A stretch of 5,126 bases of DNA from Candidatus Methanogasteraceae archaeon UBA261. Its GTDB lineage: Archaea; Halobacteriota; Methanosarcinia; Methanosarcinales; Methanogasteraceae. The notes below the pieces were generated by a model, which saw only the letters and a list, made by a program, of their open reading frames with translations, was not told where the DNA came from and did not search any database. Made by a program: the position numbers and the translations under genes. Below, piece after piece: positions 1 to 5,126 of the stretch (the first letter of the stretch is position 1; each line of letters starts with the position of its first letter). Location of the stretch: NCBI GenBank assembly GCA_002506015.1, contig DAWR01000017.1, positions 1 to 5,126 of the forward strand. The letters run 5' to 3'.

Positions 1-108
1 TTAACCCACGTCCCCACGTCTTTCGTGCTGTTGCACATCCGACTGACCAGCAGCAAGCAACCGGACAATCGAACAAGAGCGCCCCCCACTCTGGATCGTC
101 GATGGAAC
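1..108. other. Region downstream of grpE, no supported gene
   Basis: No gene could be supported here. On the minus strand the grpE frame stays open for 35 codons after its TAG stop, until a TAA at 3-1, but the encoded peptide does not look like any GrpE tail. A perfect 8-base tandem duplication, CCCACGTC twice, lies at 5-20. No clear poly-T terminator or TATA box was seen on the minus strand. A dnaK gene might follow further left, but nothing visible proves it. Confidence 0.5.
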
Positions 109-624
109 CTACTCTGCCACTTTCACCATGCTCGGACGGATCACCTTCGATTTCAGTTTGTACCCGCGCTGCATAACCTCGACAACGGTTCCGCTCTCCT
201 CACTACACGCCACCCTGGCAATCGTCTCATGCAGATGCGGGTCAAAGGTCTGACCATCCGCATCGATCAGTGATACGCCTTCTTTCTCCAGTACATCACG
301 AAACTGCCGTAGAATCATCTCTATTCCCTTCTTGGTAGTATCCGCATCGTTATTCGGTTGAATAGCTTCAAGAGCACGCTCAAAATTATCCACGACGTCG
401 AGCAGCGAGAGAATAATGTCTTCTTTTGCATATTCGATCGATTCCATCGTTTCTTTTGCGTTCCGCTTCTTATAATTCGCAAAATCCGCCTGTAACCTCT
501 GCAACCGATCAAGGTACGACTCTGCTCGCTCTTCGCATTCCTTGAGCGGTTCTTCAGCTTCCCCGGCGTCTTCCGTATCCGGTTCTGCGACCTCGCACTC
601 GCCATCGATCTCAGAATCGGTCAT
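109..624 (-). CDS. grpE: GrpE, nucleotide-exchange factor of DnaK (Hsp70)
   Basis: Cytoplasmic co-chaperone that releases ADP from DnaK so that the Hsp70 cycle can turn over; it works as a dimer. The 171-residue product has the family's usual order: an acidic, disordered N-terminus (about 1-30, rich in Glu and Asp), a long helix or coiled coil (about 31-85) with the recognisable stretch LQADFANYKKR at 44-54, a four-helix-bundle portion (about 98-117, IEMILRQF), and the C-terminal beta domain with FDPHLHE (127-133) and GYKLKSKVIRPSMVKV (154-169). These are classic GrpE signatures and the length is normal. The ATG at 624-622 lies inside the end of the upstream thermosome gene; the overlap is 14 bases. 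No Shine-Dalgarno is visible at proper spacing, so translation is probably coupled to the thermosome. The stop is TAG. In Archaea grpE usually sits with dnaK and dnaJ; here the visible upstream partner is a chaperonin. Confidence 0.95.
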   Translation of the reverse strand: MTDSEIDGECEVAEPDTEDAGEAEEPLKECEERAESYLDRLQRLQADFANYKKRNAKETMESIEYAKEDIILSLLDVVDNFERALEAIQPNNDADTTKKGIEMILRQFRDVLEKEGVSLIDADGQTFDPHLHETIARVACSEESGTVVEVMQRGYKLKSKVIRPSMVKVAE

Positions 625-2242
625 AATCGTGTGGTGCCTGCCCTGGACTCGGAGTCAGTTCCTTGCGCTCGGATGCGAGTACGTCATCGACTCGGATTAT
701 CATGGTTGTTGCGTCGGTCGCTGATTTCAGCATCTGGTCCTTCACGCGGAACGGCTCTACGACTCCGTGCTTATACATATCCACGATTTCGCCGTTGTAC
801 ACGTCGAGTCCGGATGTTGCGCCGCCAGCGATGTGACTTGATTTGAGTGCAGCCAGCATATCAGTGGCATCGAGCCCTGAGTTGTGCGCGAGTGTGTAGG
901 GAAGTGTCTCCAGTGCATCGGCATACGCATTGATTGCAAGCTGCTCCTTGCCGCCAACCGTTGCGGCATACTCCCTGAGGCGAAGCGCAAGTTCAATCTC
1001 GCATGCGCCGCCGCCAGCAACGGTCGTGCCATCCTCGACAACATCCGCAACAACCCGCAGCGCATCGTTCAGCGCACCCTCTATCACGTCCACCACATGC
1101 TCAGTTCCGCCATGAACAACCAGAGACACGGTTTTCGGGTTCTTGCATTCTGTTATGTAGATCAGTTCCTCATCCTCGGCGCCCTTCTCTTCAACAATTC
1201 CGGCAAAACCGAGATCGCTCTCTTCCACATCCACAATGTTCGAGAGAATAGTTGCACCGGTTGCACGTGAGATCGCTTCCAGATCATTCTCATTGACTCG
1301 CGCAACTCCGAGTACGCCGCACTTAACAAGATAATTCTGCGAAGACTCGGTTATGCTCTGGGTGCAGAAGACTGCGTTCACGCCGAGATCAACGAGCACA
1401 TCGATGTCCGATCTGATAGCTGCCTCCTCTCCATCGTAAAATCCTTGCAATTCATCGACAGATTTTATCTTAACCTTGTCCTTGCTCTTTCCACCGGGCA
1501 TCGTGCCAAATTTCCGGTATTGGATGCCTGATGTGAGAAGTGCAATGCGTGCGTCCTCTACGAGCTTTGGCATGCCATCGTGCACACGTCTCTTGTCGAT
1601 TACGACGCCTGAGACCAGTTCGGCGTCCCCGATCGTCTTTCCGACGCTCTTCTGGATCCTGACGTCGCTGAAGACATCGACGGTTCCGTTTTTGATCATT
1701 TGTACAGCCCGGACACAGAGTGGCGCTATATCGTCGCATGCGATCGCTTTTCCGACCATCGCGGTCGCTGCAATGCCACGCAGGAGATCTGAGTCATCCG
1801 GCGAGATCTCGGTTATGAGGTCGTTCAGAATTTCATGCGATCTCCGTTCCGCCATCAGGTAGCCCGTGATGATCGTTGTGGGGTGGATGCCCTGCCCCAT
1901 CAGCGTGCCAGCCTTATTCAGCAGTTCGCCTGCGAACATCACGGACGCGGTGGTACCGTCCCCGGCTTCCTTCTCCTGAGTGCTCGCAATAGCGACGATC
2001 GTCTTTGCGCTCGGATGCTCCACATCGATCTTGCGCAGGATGGTCTCCCCGTCATTGGTGATCGTGACATCGCCTGCAACATCCACAAGCATCTTGTCCA
2101 TGCCGCTCGGGCCGAACGTCGATTTTACTGTGTTTGCAACAGCCATCGCTGCGGTGATGTTCATCTGCACGGCGTCGTTTCCGTGTACATGCTCCTTGCT
2201 TGGATCAATTACGATTATTGGTTGAGTGATCTGTCCAGCCAT
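611..2242 (-). CDS. ths: Thermosome subunit (group II chaperonin, CCT/TCP-1 family)
   Basis: Subunit of the double-ring ATP-driven folding chamber of the archaeal cytoplasm. The 543-residue length fits the family. Visible equatorial ATP-site motifs: GPSGMDKML (44-52), TNDGETIL (62-69, Asp64), GDGTT (94-98, Asp95) and VVEDGTTVAGGGA (401-413). Asp404 corresponds to the hydrolytic Asp of archaeal chaperonins. Lys165 in TAMVGK (160-165) matches the conserved nucleotide-sensing lysine. The apical domain begins near VVIDKRRVHDGMPK (213-226), with the lid region around 235-300; KNPKTVSLVVHGGTEHVVD (367-385) leads back to the intermediate and equatorial domains. Two oddities: the stretch between RIALL and LQGF (237-264) is a few residues longer than in typical thermosomes as I recall them, with a GTMPGGKSKDK segment, and the C-terminus ends in HDYDRF without the Gly-Gly-Met repeats common in the family. 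The ATG at 2242-2240 follows GGAG at an 8-base gap. It may be a divergent paralogue; the paralogue letter cannot be assigned. Confidence 0.96.
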   Translation of the reverse strand: MAGQITQPIIVIDPSKEHVHGNDAVQMNITAAMAVANTVKSTFGPSGMDKMLVDVAGDVTITNDGETILRKIDVEHPSAKTIVAIASTQEKEAGDGTTASVMFAGELLNKAGTLMGQGIHPTTIITGYLMAERRSHEILNDLITEISPDDSDLLRGIAATAMVGKAIACDDIAPLCVRAVQMIKNGTVDVFSDVRIQKSVGKTIGDAELVSGVVIDKRRVHDGMPKLVEDARIALLTSGIQYRKFGTMPGGKSKDKVKIKSVDELQGFYDGEEAAIRSDIDVLVDLGVNAVFCTQSITESSQNYLVKCGVLGVARVNENDLEAISRATGATILSNIVDVEESDLGFAGIVEEKGAEDEELIYITECKNPKTVSLVVHGGTEHVVDVIEGALNDALRVVADVVEDGTTVAGGGACEIELALRLREYAATVGGKEQLAINAYADALETLPYTLAHNSGLDATDMLAALKSSHIAGGATSGLDVYNGEIVDMYKHGVVEPFRVKDQMLKSATDATTMIIRVDDVLASERKELTPSPGQAPHDYDRF

Positions 2243-2250
2243 TGATGAAT

Positions 2251-2254
2251 CTCC
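2251..2254 (-). promoter_or_regulatory. Shine-Dalgarno site of the thermosome gene
   Basis: On the minus strand GGAG lies 8 bases before the ATG at 2242-2240. It matches the archaeal anti-Shine-Dalgarno and supports this start, which also gives the expected N-terminus for a group II chaperonin. Confidence 0.75.
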
Positions 2255-2286
2255 ACAATTGGTATTGAATCAACTGATAGTACTTC

Positions 2287-2295
2287 TATAAAAAG
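2287..2295 (-). promoter_or_regulatory. TATA box of the thermosome-grpE operon
   Basis: On the minus strand the sequence reads CTTTTTATA, a good archaeal box A. A start of transcription about 25 bases further on would fall near 2262-2266, giving a short leader of about 20 bases that contains the GGAG site. A perfect 10-base palindrome, CGAAGCTTCG (2300-2309), lies just upstream of the box, where the BRE or an operator could sit, but a palindrome of that size can occur by chance in this interval. No known heat-shock operator was recognised. Confidence 0.65.
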
Positions 2296-2381
2296 ATTGC
2301 GAAGCTTCGATCGTGGCGCATAGTTCAAACGAGTCCAACATCCACACCAGCCGTACATGCTCAATGGCTTGCTGTAGGAAC

Positions 2382-2470
2382 CACGAGATTACACAGTCTG
2401 CAAAGCAGCGACGCAGCCATATTCACAAGATTTCTGTGTTAATCTCGAGAAATCTCGTGAAATCTCATGG
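2382..2470. repeat. Cluster of AATCTC/GAGATT half-sites, likely operator region
   Basis: Three near-identical decamers sit head to tail at exact 10-base spacing: AATCTCGAGA (2441-2450), AATCTCGTGA (2451-2460) and AATCTCATGG (2461-2470). CACGAGATT (2382-2390) is the exact reverse complement of 2451-2459. CGAGATTACACAG (2384-2396) pairs with CTGTGTTAATCTCG (2434-2447) apart from one extra base. CACAAGATTTCT (2424-2435) is an inverted repeat of AGAAATCTCGTG (2448-2459) with one mismatch. Spacing of one DNA turn and a position 35 bases upstream of a TATA box suggest a cooperative binding site for a transcription factor acting on purA, on the thermosome operon, or on both. That role is inference; the repeats themselves are directly visible. 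Confidence 0.6.
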
Positions 2471-2476
2471 TTTTTT
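2471..2476 (+). terminator. T6 run, possible rightward terminator
   Basis: A run of six T follows the inverted repeat 2424-2459 by 11 bases. Archaeal RNA polymerase can stop at T-rich tracts, so any short rightward transcript from this region could end here. No rightward gene before it is supported, so the role is uncertain. Confidence 0.2.
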
Positions 2477-2504
2477 CGCCTCAGCTAAACACATACTCTT
2501 GTGG

Positions 2505-2512
2505 TTTTATAT
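2505..2512 (+). promoter_or_regulatory. Candidate TATA box (upstream) for purA
   Basis: TTTTATAT is a good archaeal box A match. It would start transcription near 2535 and give purA a leader of about 100 bases. It lies 35 bases downstream of the half-site cluster, the distance expected if that cluster regulates this promoter. The base context just upstream is not an obvious BRE. Confidence 0.4.
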
Positions 2513-2605
2513 GCCGGAGGTCCACACAACCTTGAGTACTACCAGTCTGCCCATACCCTTGCTCTATCCTCACCATACGTCTTGGTCCCGCCCGCATCCC
2601 ATCGA

Positions 2606-2613
2606 TTATATTA
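2606..2613 (+). promoter_or_regulatory. Candidate TATA box (proximal) for purA
   Basis: TTATATTA, within a longer A/T stretch 2605-2617, lies about 26-33 bases before the purA ATG. Transcription would then begin almost at the start codon, giving a leaderless mRNA. This agrees with the lack of a Shine-Dalgarno before the ATG at 2639, where only weak GGA and GAAG stretches are seen. Confidence 0.45.
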
Positions 2614-2638
2614 TAACATCACACACGGAATCAGAAGT

Positions 2639-3907
2639 ATGTTCACAATCATAACAGGCGCCCAGTTCGGAGACGAAGGCAAAGGGAAGATCGTTGACAT
2701 CTTGAGCAAGGATTACGACCTTGTTGTCAGGTTTCAGGGCGGAAATAACGCAGGACACACCGTAATCGTAGGGGACGATACGTACAAACTCCACCTGATC
2801 CCGTCAGGCGTGCTCGCCGACGCCCGCATCCTGATCGGTCCCGGCGTGGTTCTCGATCCGGGGGTTCTTCTTCAGGAGATTGAGATGCTGAAGAACGCGG
2901 GCATACGGATAACTCCGGAGAAATTCGGAATTGACGCAAAAACCAGTATTATCATGCCGTACCACATCGAACTGGACAAGTTGCGTGAGCAGGAGAGGAC
3001 GCGGAAGATCGGAACGACCGCCCGGGGCATCGGGTTTGCGTACATCGACAAGATATCCCGTGATGAGGTGCGGCTCGTGGACCTTGCTTACGAAGACGCA
3101 TTTCTTGCGGCAATGGACGAGCTCGCAGTCCGGAAGGAGCGTGCGATTGAGGAGCTCGGAGGTGACTCTGGCGTTGTGCGTGCAAGTATCCCCGGTTATA
3201 CCGAGTACGGCGCTCTGCTCAGACCATACCTGACCGATGTCTCTTATGAACTGAACCGTGCGCTCGACTCCGGCAGAAGCGTGCTCGCCGAAGGTGCGCA
3301 GGGTGCGCATCTTGATCTTATCCACGGCACCCAGAAATTCGTGACATCGTCGAGCACTATTGCAGGGGGCGCATGCGCATACCTTGGTGTGGGACCGATG
3401 AGGGTGGACTGTGTGGTGGGTATCGTCAAGGCATACATCACGAGGGTCGGAGAGGGTCCGCTCCCGACCGAGCAGCACGGCGAAGTCGGAGATCGTCTGA
3501 GAGATGCTGGCGGCGAGTTCGGAACGACCACTGGACGACCTAGGCGGTGCGGCTGGTTCGATGCCCCACTCACCCGAAAAGCCGTGCACCTCAACGCGTA
3601 TTCGGAAATTGCGATCACGAAACTGGACGTTCTGACCGGGATTGACCCGATCCGGATATGCACGGGTTATGAGCTGGACAATCAGTGTATTGAGTATCCT
3701 CCTGAGCTTTCGTCCGATCTCGCGCGTTGTGTTCCCGTGTACGAGGCGATGGCTGGCTGGGATCGGGACATCTCTGATGCGAAGGGGTTTTCCGATCTTC
3801 CGAAAGCCGCACAGGATTATGTGCGCAGGATAGAGGAGATTCTCGGAGTTAGTGCAAAGATCATCTCGATTGGTCCTGATCGGGAGCAGATATTCTATGC
3901 AAAGTGA
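2639..3907 (+). CDS. purA: Adenylosuccinate synthetase (IMP-aspartate ligase)
   Basis: Cytoplasmic enzyme that joins IMP and aspartate using GTP to give adenylosuccinate, the first committed step to AMP. The 422-residue product has all family landmarks: GDEGKGK at 11-17 (phosphate loop, Asp12 as catalytic acid/base), NNAGHT at 36-41 (catalytic His40), GTTARGIG at 125-132 (IMP binding), an EGAQGAHLDLIHGT block, a TSSSTIAGG block, VKAYITRVGEGPLPTE, TTGRPRRCGWFD at 297-308 (loop contacting aspartate and GTP), TKLDVLTG at 327-334 (guanine recognition), and a C-terminal SIGPDREQ. The length matches the long form, not the roughly 340-residue form of some thermophilic archaea. The open frame extends upstream to a GTG at 2501, but those 46 extra residues have no family resemblance and MFTIITGAQFGDEGKGK is the normal N-terminus, so ATG 2639 was chosen. 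Probably co-transcribed with the gene 29 bases downstream. Confidence 0.97.
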   Translation: MFTIITGAQFGDEGKGKIVDILSKDYDLVVRFQGGNNAGHTVIVGDDTYKLHLIPSGVLADARILIGPGVVLDPGVLLQEIEMLKNAGIRITPEKFGIDAKTSIIMPYHIELDKLREQERTRKIGTTARGIGFAYIDKISRDEVRLVDLAYEDAFLAAMDELAVRKERAIEELGGDSGVVRASIPGYTEYGALLRPYLTDVSYELNRALDSGRSVLAEGAQGAHLDLIHGTQKFVTSSSTIAGGACAYLGVGPMRVDCVVGIVKAYITRVGEGPLPTEQHGEVGDRLRDAGGEFGTTTGRPRRCGWFDAPLTRKAVHLNAYSEIAITKLDVLTGIDPIRICTGYELDNQCIEYPPELSSDLARCVPVYEAMAGWDRDISDAKGFSDLPKAAQDYVRRIEEILGVSAKIISIGPDREQIFYAK

Positions 3908-3925
3908 CAAAAACTCATTAAACAC

Positions 3926-3930
3926 GAGGA
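3926..3930 (+). promoter_or_regulatory. Shine-Dalgarno site of the surface-protein gene
   Basis: GAGGA ends 6 bases before the ATG at 3937, standard spacing. It supports that start and, with only 29 bases between the genes and no clear promoter or terminator there, co-transcription with purA. Confidence 0.75.
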
Positions 3931-3936
3931 ATCACA

Positions 3937-4998
3937 ATGACTAAGAAGATATTAATCGCTATTCTACTTATCACCCTTCTGCCGCTCGCTCTTCTTCCGC
4001 ATGCCGCTGGCTTTGCGGAGTATGCCGGGCAGGATGTAGCCATATCAGCCTATCTAATCGAACTGAGGTGCAATGCCAGTGATGATGCCGCGGTCATAAC
4101 AGAGACCATCGTATTCAGAAACAACGGGGATACGAACCACTCGGATGATCTGCATATCATCATTTCAGAGGGGGCACAGATCATGCAGGTCCGGAAAATG
4201 GGGATGGGGTACGGAGACAACGCCACGGTGACACCGATTGCGTATGAACTTAACGGAGAGATCCTGCGCTGGAACGCAACGATTGAGCCAGGTGCGATGC
4301 CAACAATGTACGCCATAACATACGCGGTTCCGGTCAACGCCAGCGGGTTTGTGAAGAAGTTCTTTCGTCCGGCGGTTGTGACATATCCAATCGGTCAGCT
4401 TAGATTGAAGATCGATACGGATTCGCATGTCCAGCTCACGGATGAACTGGGAAGCACGTTAGAACCCGATGAAACAGATCCAGATGGGGCGGGCGGCGTT
4501 CTTTATGCGTGGTCGGGTCCCGTTACATTCAAGGAACTGCACATTGCACTATCACAGAAATCGCAGTCGTCGCAGTCGTCAAACTCAGATAAATGGATCG
4601 TATACGCACTGATCGCACTGCTACTTCTCTCTGCACTAACATATCCGATACTTCACGTCAGGAATGCCAAGCTGAGAGAGAATGAAGGCGGCGCAAAATT
4701 CTCGTGCGCATCCTGCACTGCCTGCGAGAAGGACGGCGAAGATGGAATATGTAATGGAGAAGGCGGGGATGAAGAAGGGAAGAGAGGGGGAGATTGGGAC
4801 GAGATGGATGAGATCGTTACCGAGCTTACCCTGAAAAAAGATGACCTGATGCGGAAGAAGAAAGCGATTCTTGCTGTTCTGAACAAGATGGAAGAGGACA
4901 ACGATGCCGGTGCGATCTCGGATGCTGACTACAAGCGATTGTCATCGAAGTACGAGAGACAGGCAATCGAGATAATGAAACAACTGGACAAGATGTGA
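3937..4998 (+). CDS. Membrane-anchored surface protein with cytoplasmic Cys motif and coiled coil, function unknown
   Basis: I do not recognise a named family. The 353 residues read as a type I membrane protein. A signal peptide occupies about 1-25 (KK, then a Leu/Ile-rich core, ending near PHAAG). An extracytoplasmic domain spans about 26-205 and alternates beta-type segments (AVITETIVFRNNG, TMYAITYAVPV), like archaeal surface beta-sandwich domains. A Ser/Gln linker lies at 206-217, and one membrane helix at about 220-240 (IVYALIALLLLSALTYPILHV), followed by Arg and Lys, so the C-terminus should be inside. The ectodomain has five N-X-S/T sequons (Asn 46, 67, 95, 113, 134); the cytoplasmic part has none. 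The cytoplasmic part has a CxxCxxC-x8-C cluster (257, 260, 263, 272), a Gly/Glu/Asp-rich stretch (264-290) and a charged coiled coil (about 293-350) whose GAISDADYKRLSSKYE segment recalls SHOCT-like tails. It could be a sensor, an envelope scaffold or an S-layer-associated protein. No enzyme motif is seen. Confidence 0.85.
   Translation: MTKKILIAILLITLLPLALLPHAAGFAEYAGQDVAISAYLIELRCNASDDAAVITETIVFRNNGDTNHSDDLHIIISEGAQIMQVRKMGMGYGDNATVTPIAYELNGEILRWNATIEPGAMPTMYAITYAVPVNASGFVKKFFRPAVVTYPIGQLRLKIDTDSHVQLTDELGSTLEPDETDPDGAGGVLYAWSGPVTFKELHIALSQKSQSSQSSNSDKWIVYALIALLLLSALTYPILHVRNAKLRENEGGAKFSCASCTACEKDGEDGICNGEGGDEEGKRGGDWDEMDEIVTELTLKKDDLMRKKKAILAVLNKMEEDNDAGAISDADYKRLSSKYERQAIEIMKQLDKM
4561..4578 (+). 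repeat. Perfect 9-base tandem repeat inside the surface-protein gene
   Basis: TCGCAGTCG occurs twice in a row and encodes the Ser-Gln-Ser units at residues 209-214 of the linker just outside the membrane helix. In-frame units of 9 bases could vary in number between strains and change linker length without breaking the frame. Confidence 0.8.
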
Positions 4999-5126
4999 GG
5001 TGAAACGCATTCGGCGGTCTTCAATTTTCCGAGGAGTCCTGATGAGCTGGAGATTGAGGTGATCAAGCAGCGGATCCCGGGTTGTAGGTGAGTTAGTAAT
5101 CTTAATACATGACTTTCGGGTATCTG
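4999..5126 (+). other. Tail after the surface-protein gene; coding-like remnant or start of a next gene
   Basis: No complete gene is supported. The frame of the preceding gene stays open for 30 codons after its TGA, to a second TGA at 5089-5091, and the peptide includes RSPDELEIEVIKQRIPG, which looks more like real protein than random sequence. A GAGGAG site (5031-5036) stands 5 bases before an ATG (5042), but that frame stops after six codons at a TGA (5060-5062). A strong anti-Shine-Dalgarno match, GAGGTGAT (5056-5063), is not followed by a usable start. An ATG at 5109 opens a frame running off the window (MTFGYL), without a well-placed ribosome site. Readings: untranslated spacer, decayed gene fragment, or leader of the next gene. 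Confidence 0.3.

Larger units (their letters stand above)
2243..2638. other. Divergent intergenic region between thermosome and purA
   Basis: This 396-base region holds no convincing gene. ORFs that cross it have unconserved-looking, low-quality translations. It contains the thermosome promoter on the left, an inverted and tandem half-site cluster in the middle (2382-2470), a T6 run (2471-2476), and two candidate TATA boxes for the rightward transcript (2505-2512 and 2606-2613). The stretch 2314-2380 has no feature that I can name; a TTCAAAC motif at 2328-2334 does not fold into a tRNA T-arm. Confidence 0.7.

Noticed and set aside
1..111. TAG of grpE read through as pyrrolysine
   Set aside because: The frame is open for 35 codons to a TAA at 1-3, but GrpE proteins normally end right after MVKV, the extra peptide is not GrpE-like, and an open run of that length is not rare by chance.
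2300..2309. Perfect palindrome CGAAGCTTCG next to the thermosome TATA box as a heat-shock operator
   Set aside because: One 10-base palindrome in a region of about 400 bases is not surprising by chance, and it matches no archaeal heat-shock site that I know.
2321..2345. Possible tRNA T-arm (TTCAAAC)
   Set aside because: Flanking bases do not form a five-pair stem and no acceptor or anticodon arms were found at the proper distance.
2501..2638. 46-residue N-terminal extension of PurA from GTG 2501
   Set aside because: The extension shows no family resemblance, the ATG at 2639 gives the normal PurA N-terminus right before the phosphate loop, and the region contains promoter-like A/T boxes.
2313..2654. 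113-codon rightward frame across the intergenic region
   Set aside because: Composition is unlike a real protein, it runs through the repeat cluster and the TATA candidates, and no ribosome site precedes its ATG.
2804..3925. 373-codon minus-strand open frame opposite purA
   Set aside because: It lies fully antisense to a clearly real purA; its translation shows no recognisable motif and is Arg/His/Cys-rich as expected of a shadow frame created by the codon bias of the true gene.
4928..5126. Leftward open frame entering from the right edge and overlapping the end of the surface-protein gene
   Set aside because: The frame is open for about 66 codons, but it is antisense to the conserved-looking coiled coil and its translation is Ser/Leu-rich without recognisable motifs.

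Overview
The window looks like chromosomal DNA of a euryarchaeon, most plausibly a mesophilic or moderately thermophilic methanogen or a methanogen/ANME relative of the Halobacteriota. Reasons: it carries a group II chaperonin (thermosome) rather than GroEL; it carries a GrpE, which in Archaea accompanies a laterally acquired DnaK system found mainly in mesophilic or moderate lineages; it has archaeal-type TATA boxes (CTTTTTATA, TTTTATAT) instead of -35/-10 pairs; and it has GGAG/GAGGA Shine-Dalgarno sites. Base composition is roughly half G+C by eye. The exact lineage cannot be fixed without a search.

Layout, left to right. Positions 1-108 lie downstream of grpE and show no supported gene. 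Positions 109-2242 are a leftward two-gene operon, thermosome then grpE, with a 14-base overlap and no Shine-Dalgarno before grpE, which suggests translational coupling. Positions 2243-2638 are a 396-base divergent intergenic region. It holds the thermosome promoter, a conspicuous cluster of AATCTC/GAGATT half-sites (three of them in tandem at exact 10-base spacing, others inverted), a T6 run, and two candidate TATA boxes for the rightward side. Positions 2639-3907 are purA (adenylosuccinate synthetase). After 29 bases and a good Shine-Dalgarno comes a 353-residue membrane-anchored surface protein of unknown function (3937-4998). Positions 4999-5126 are a tail with coding-like but unsupported sequence.

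Functionally, the left operon is protein quality control: an ATP-driven folding chamber made together with the nucleotide-exchange factor of the Hsp70 machine (dnaK and dnaJ would be expected nearby, but are not in the window). The right side pairs the first committed step from IMP to AMP with an apparently unrelated cell-surface protein, probably by co-transcription. No mobile element, CRISPR array, tRNA or rRNA was seen. The items most worth a second look are the half-site cluster at 2382-2470, the thermosome-grpE coupling, and the uncharacterised surface protein with five clustered N-glycosylation sequons and a cytoplasmic cysteine motif.
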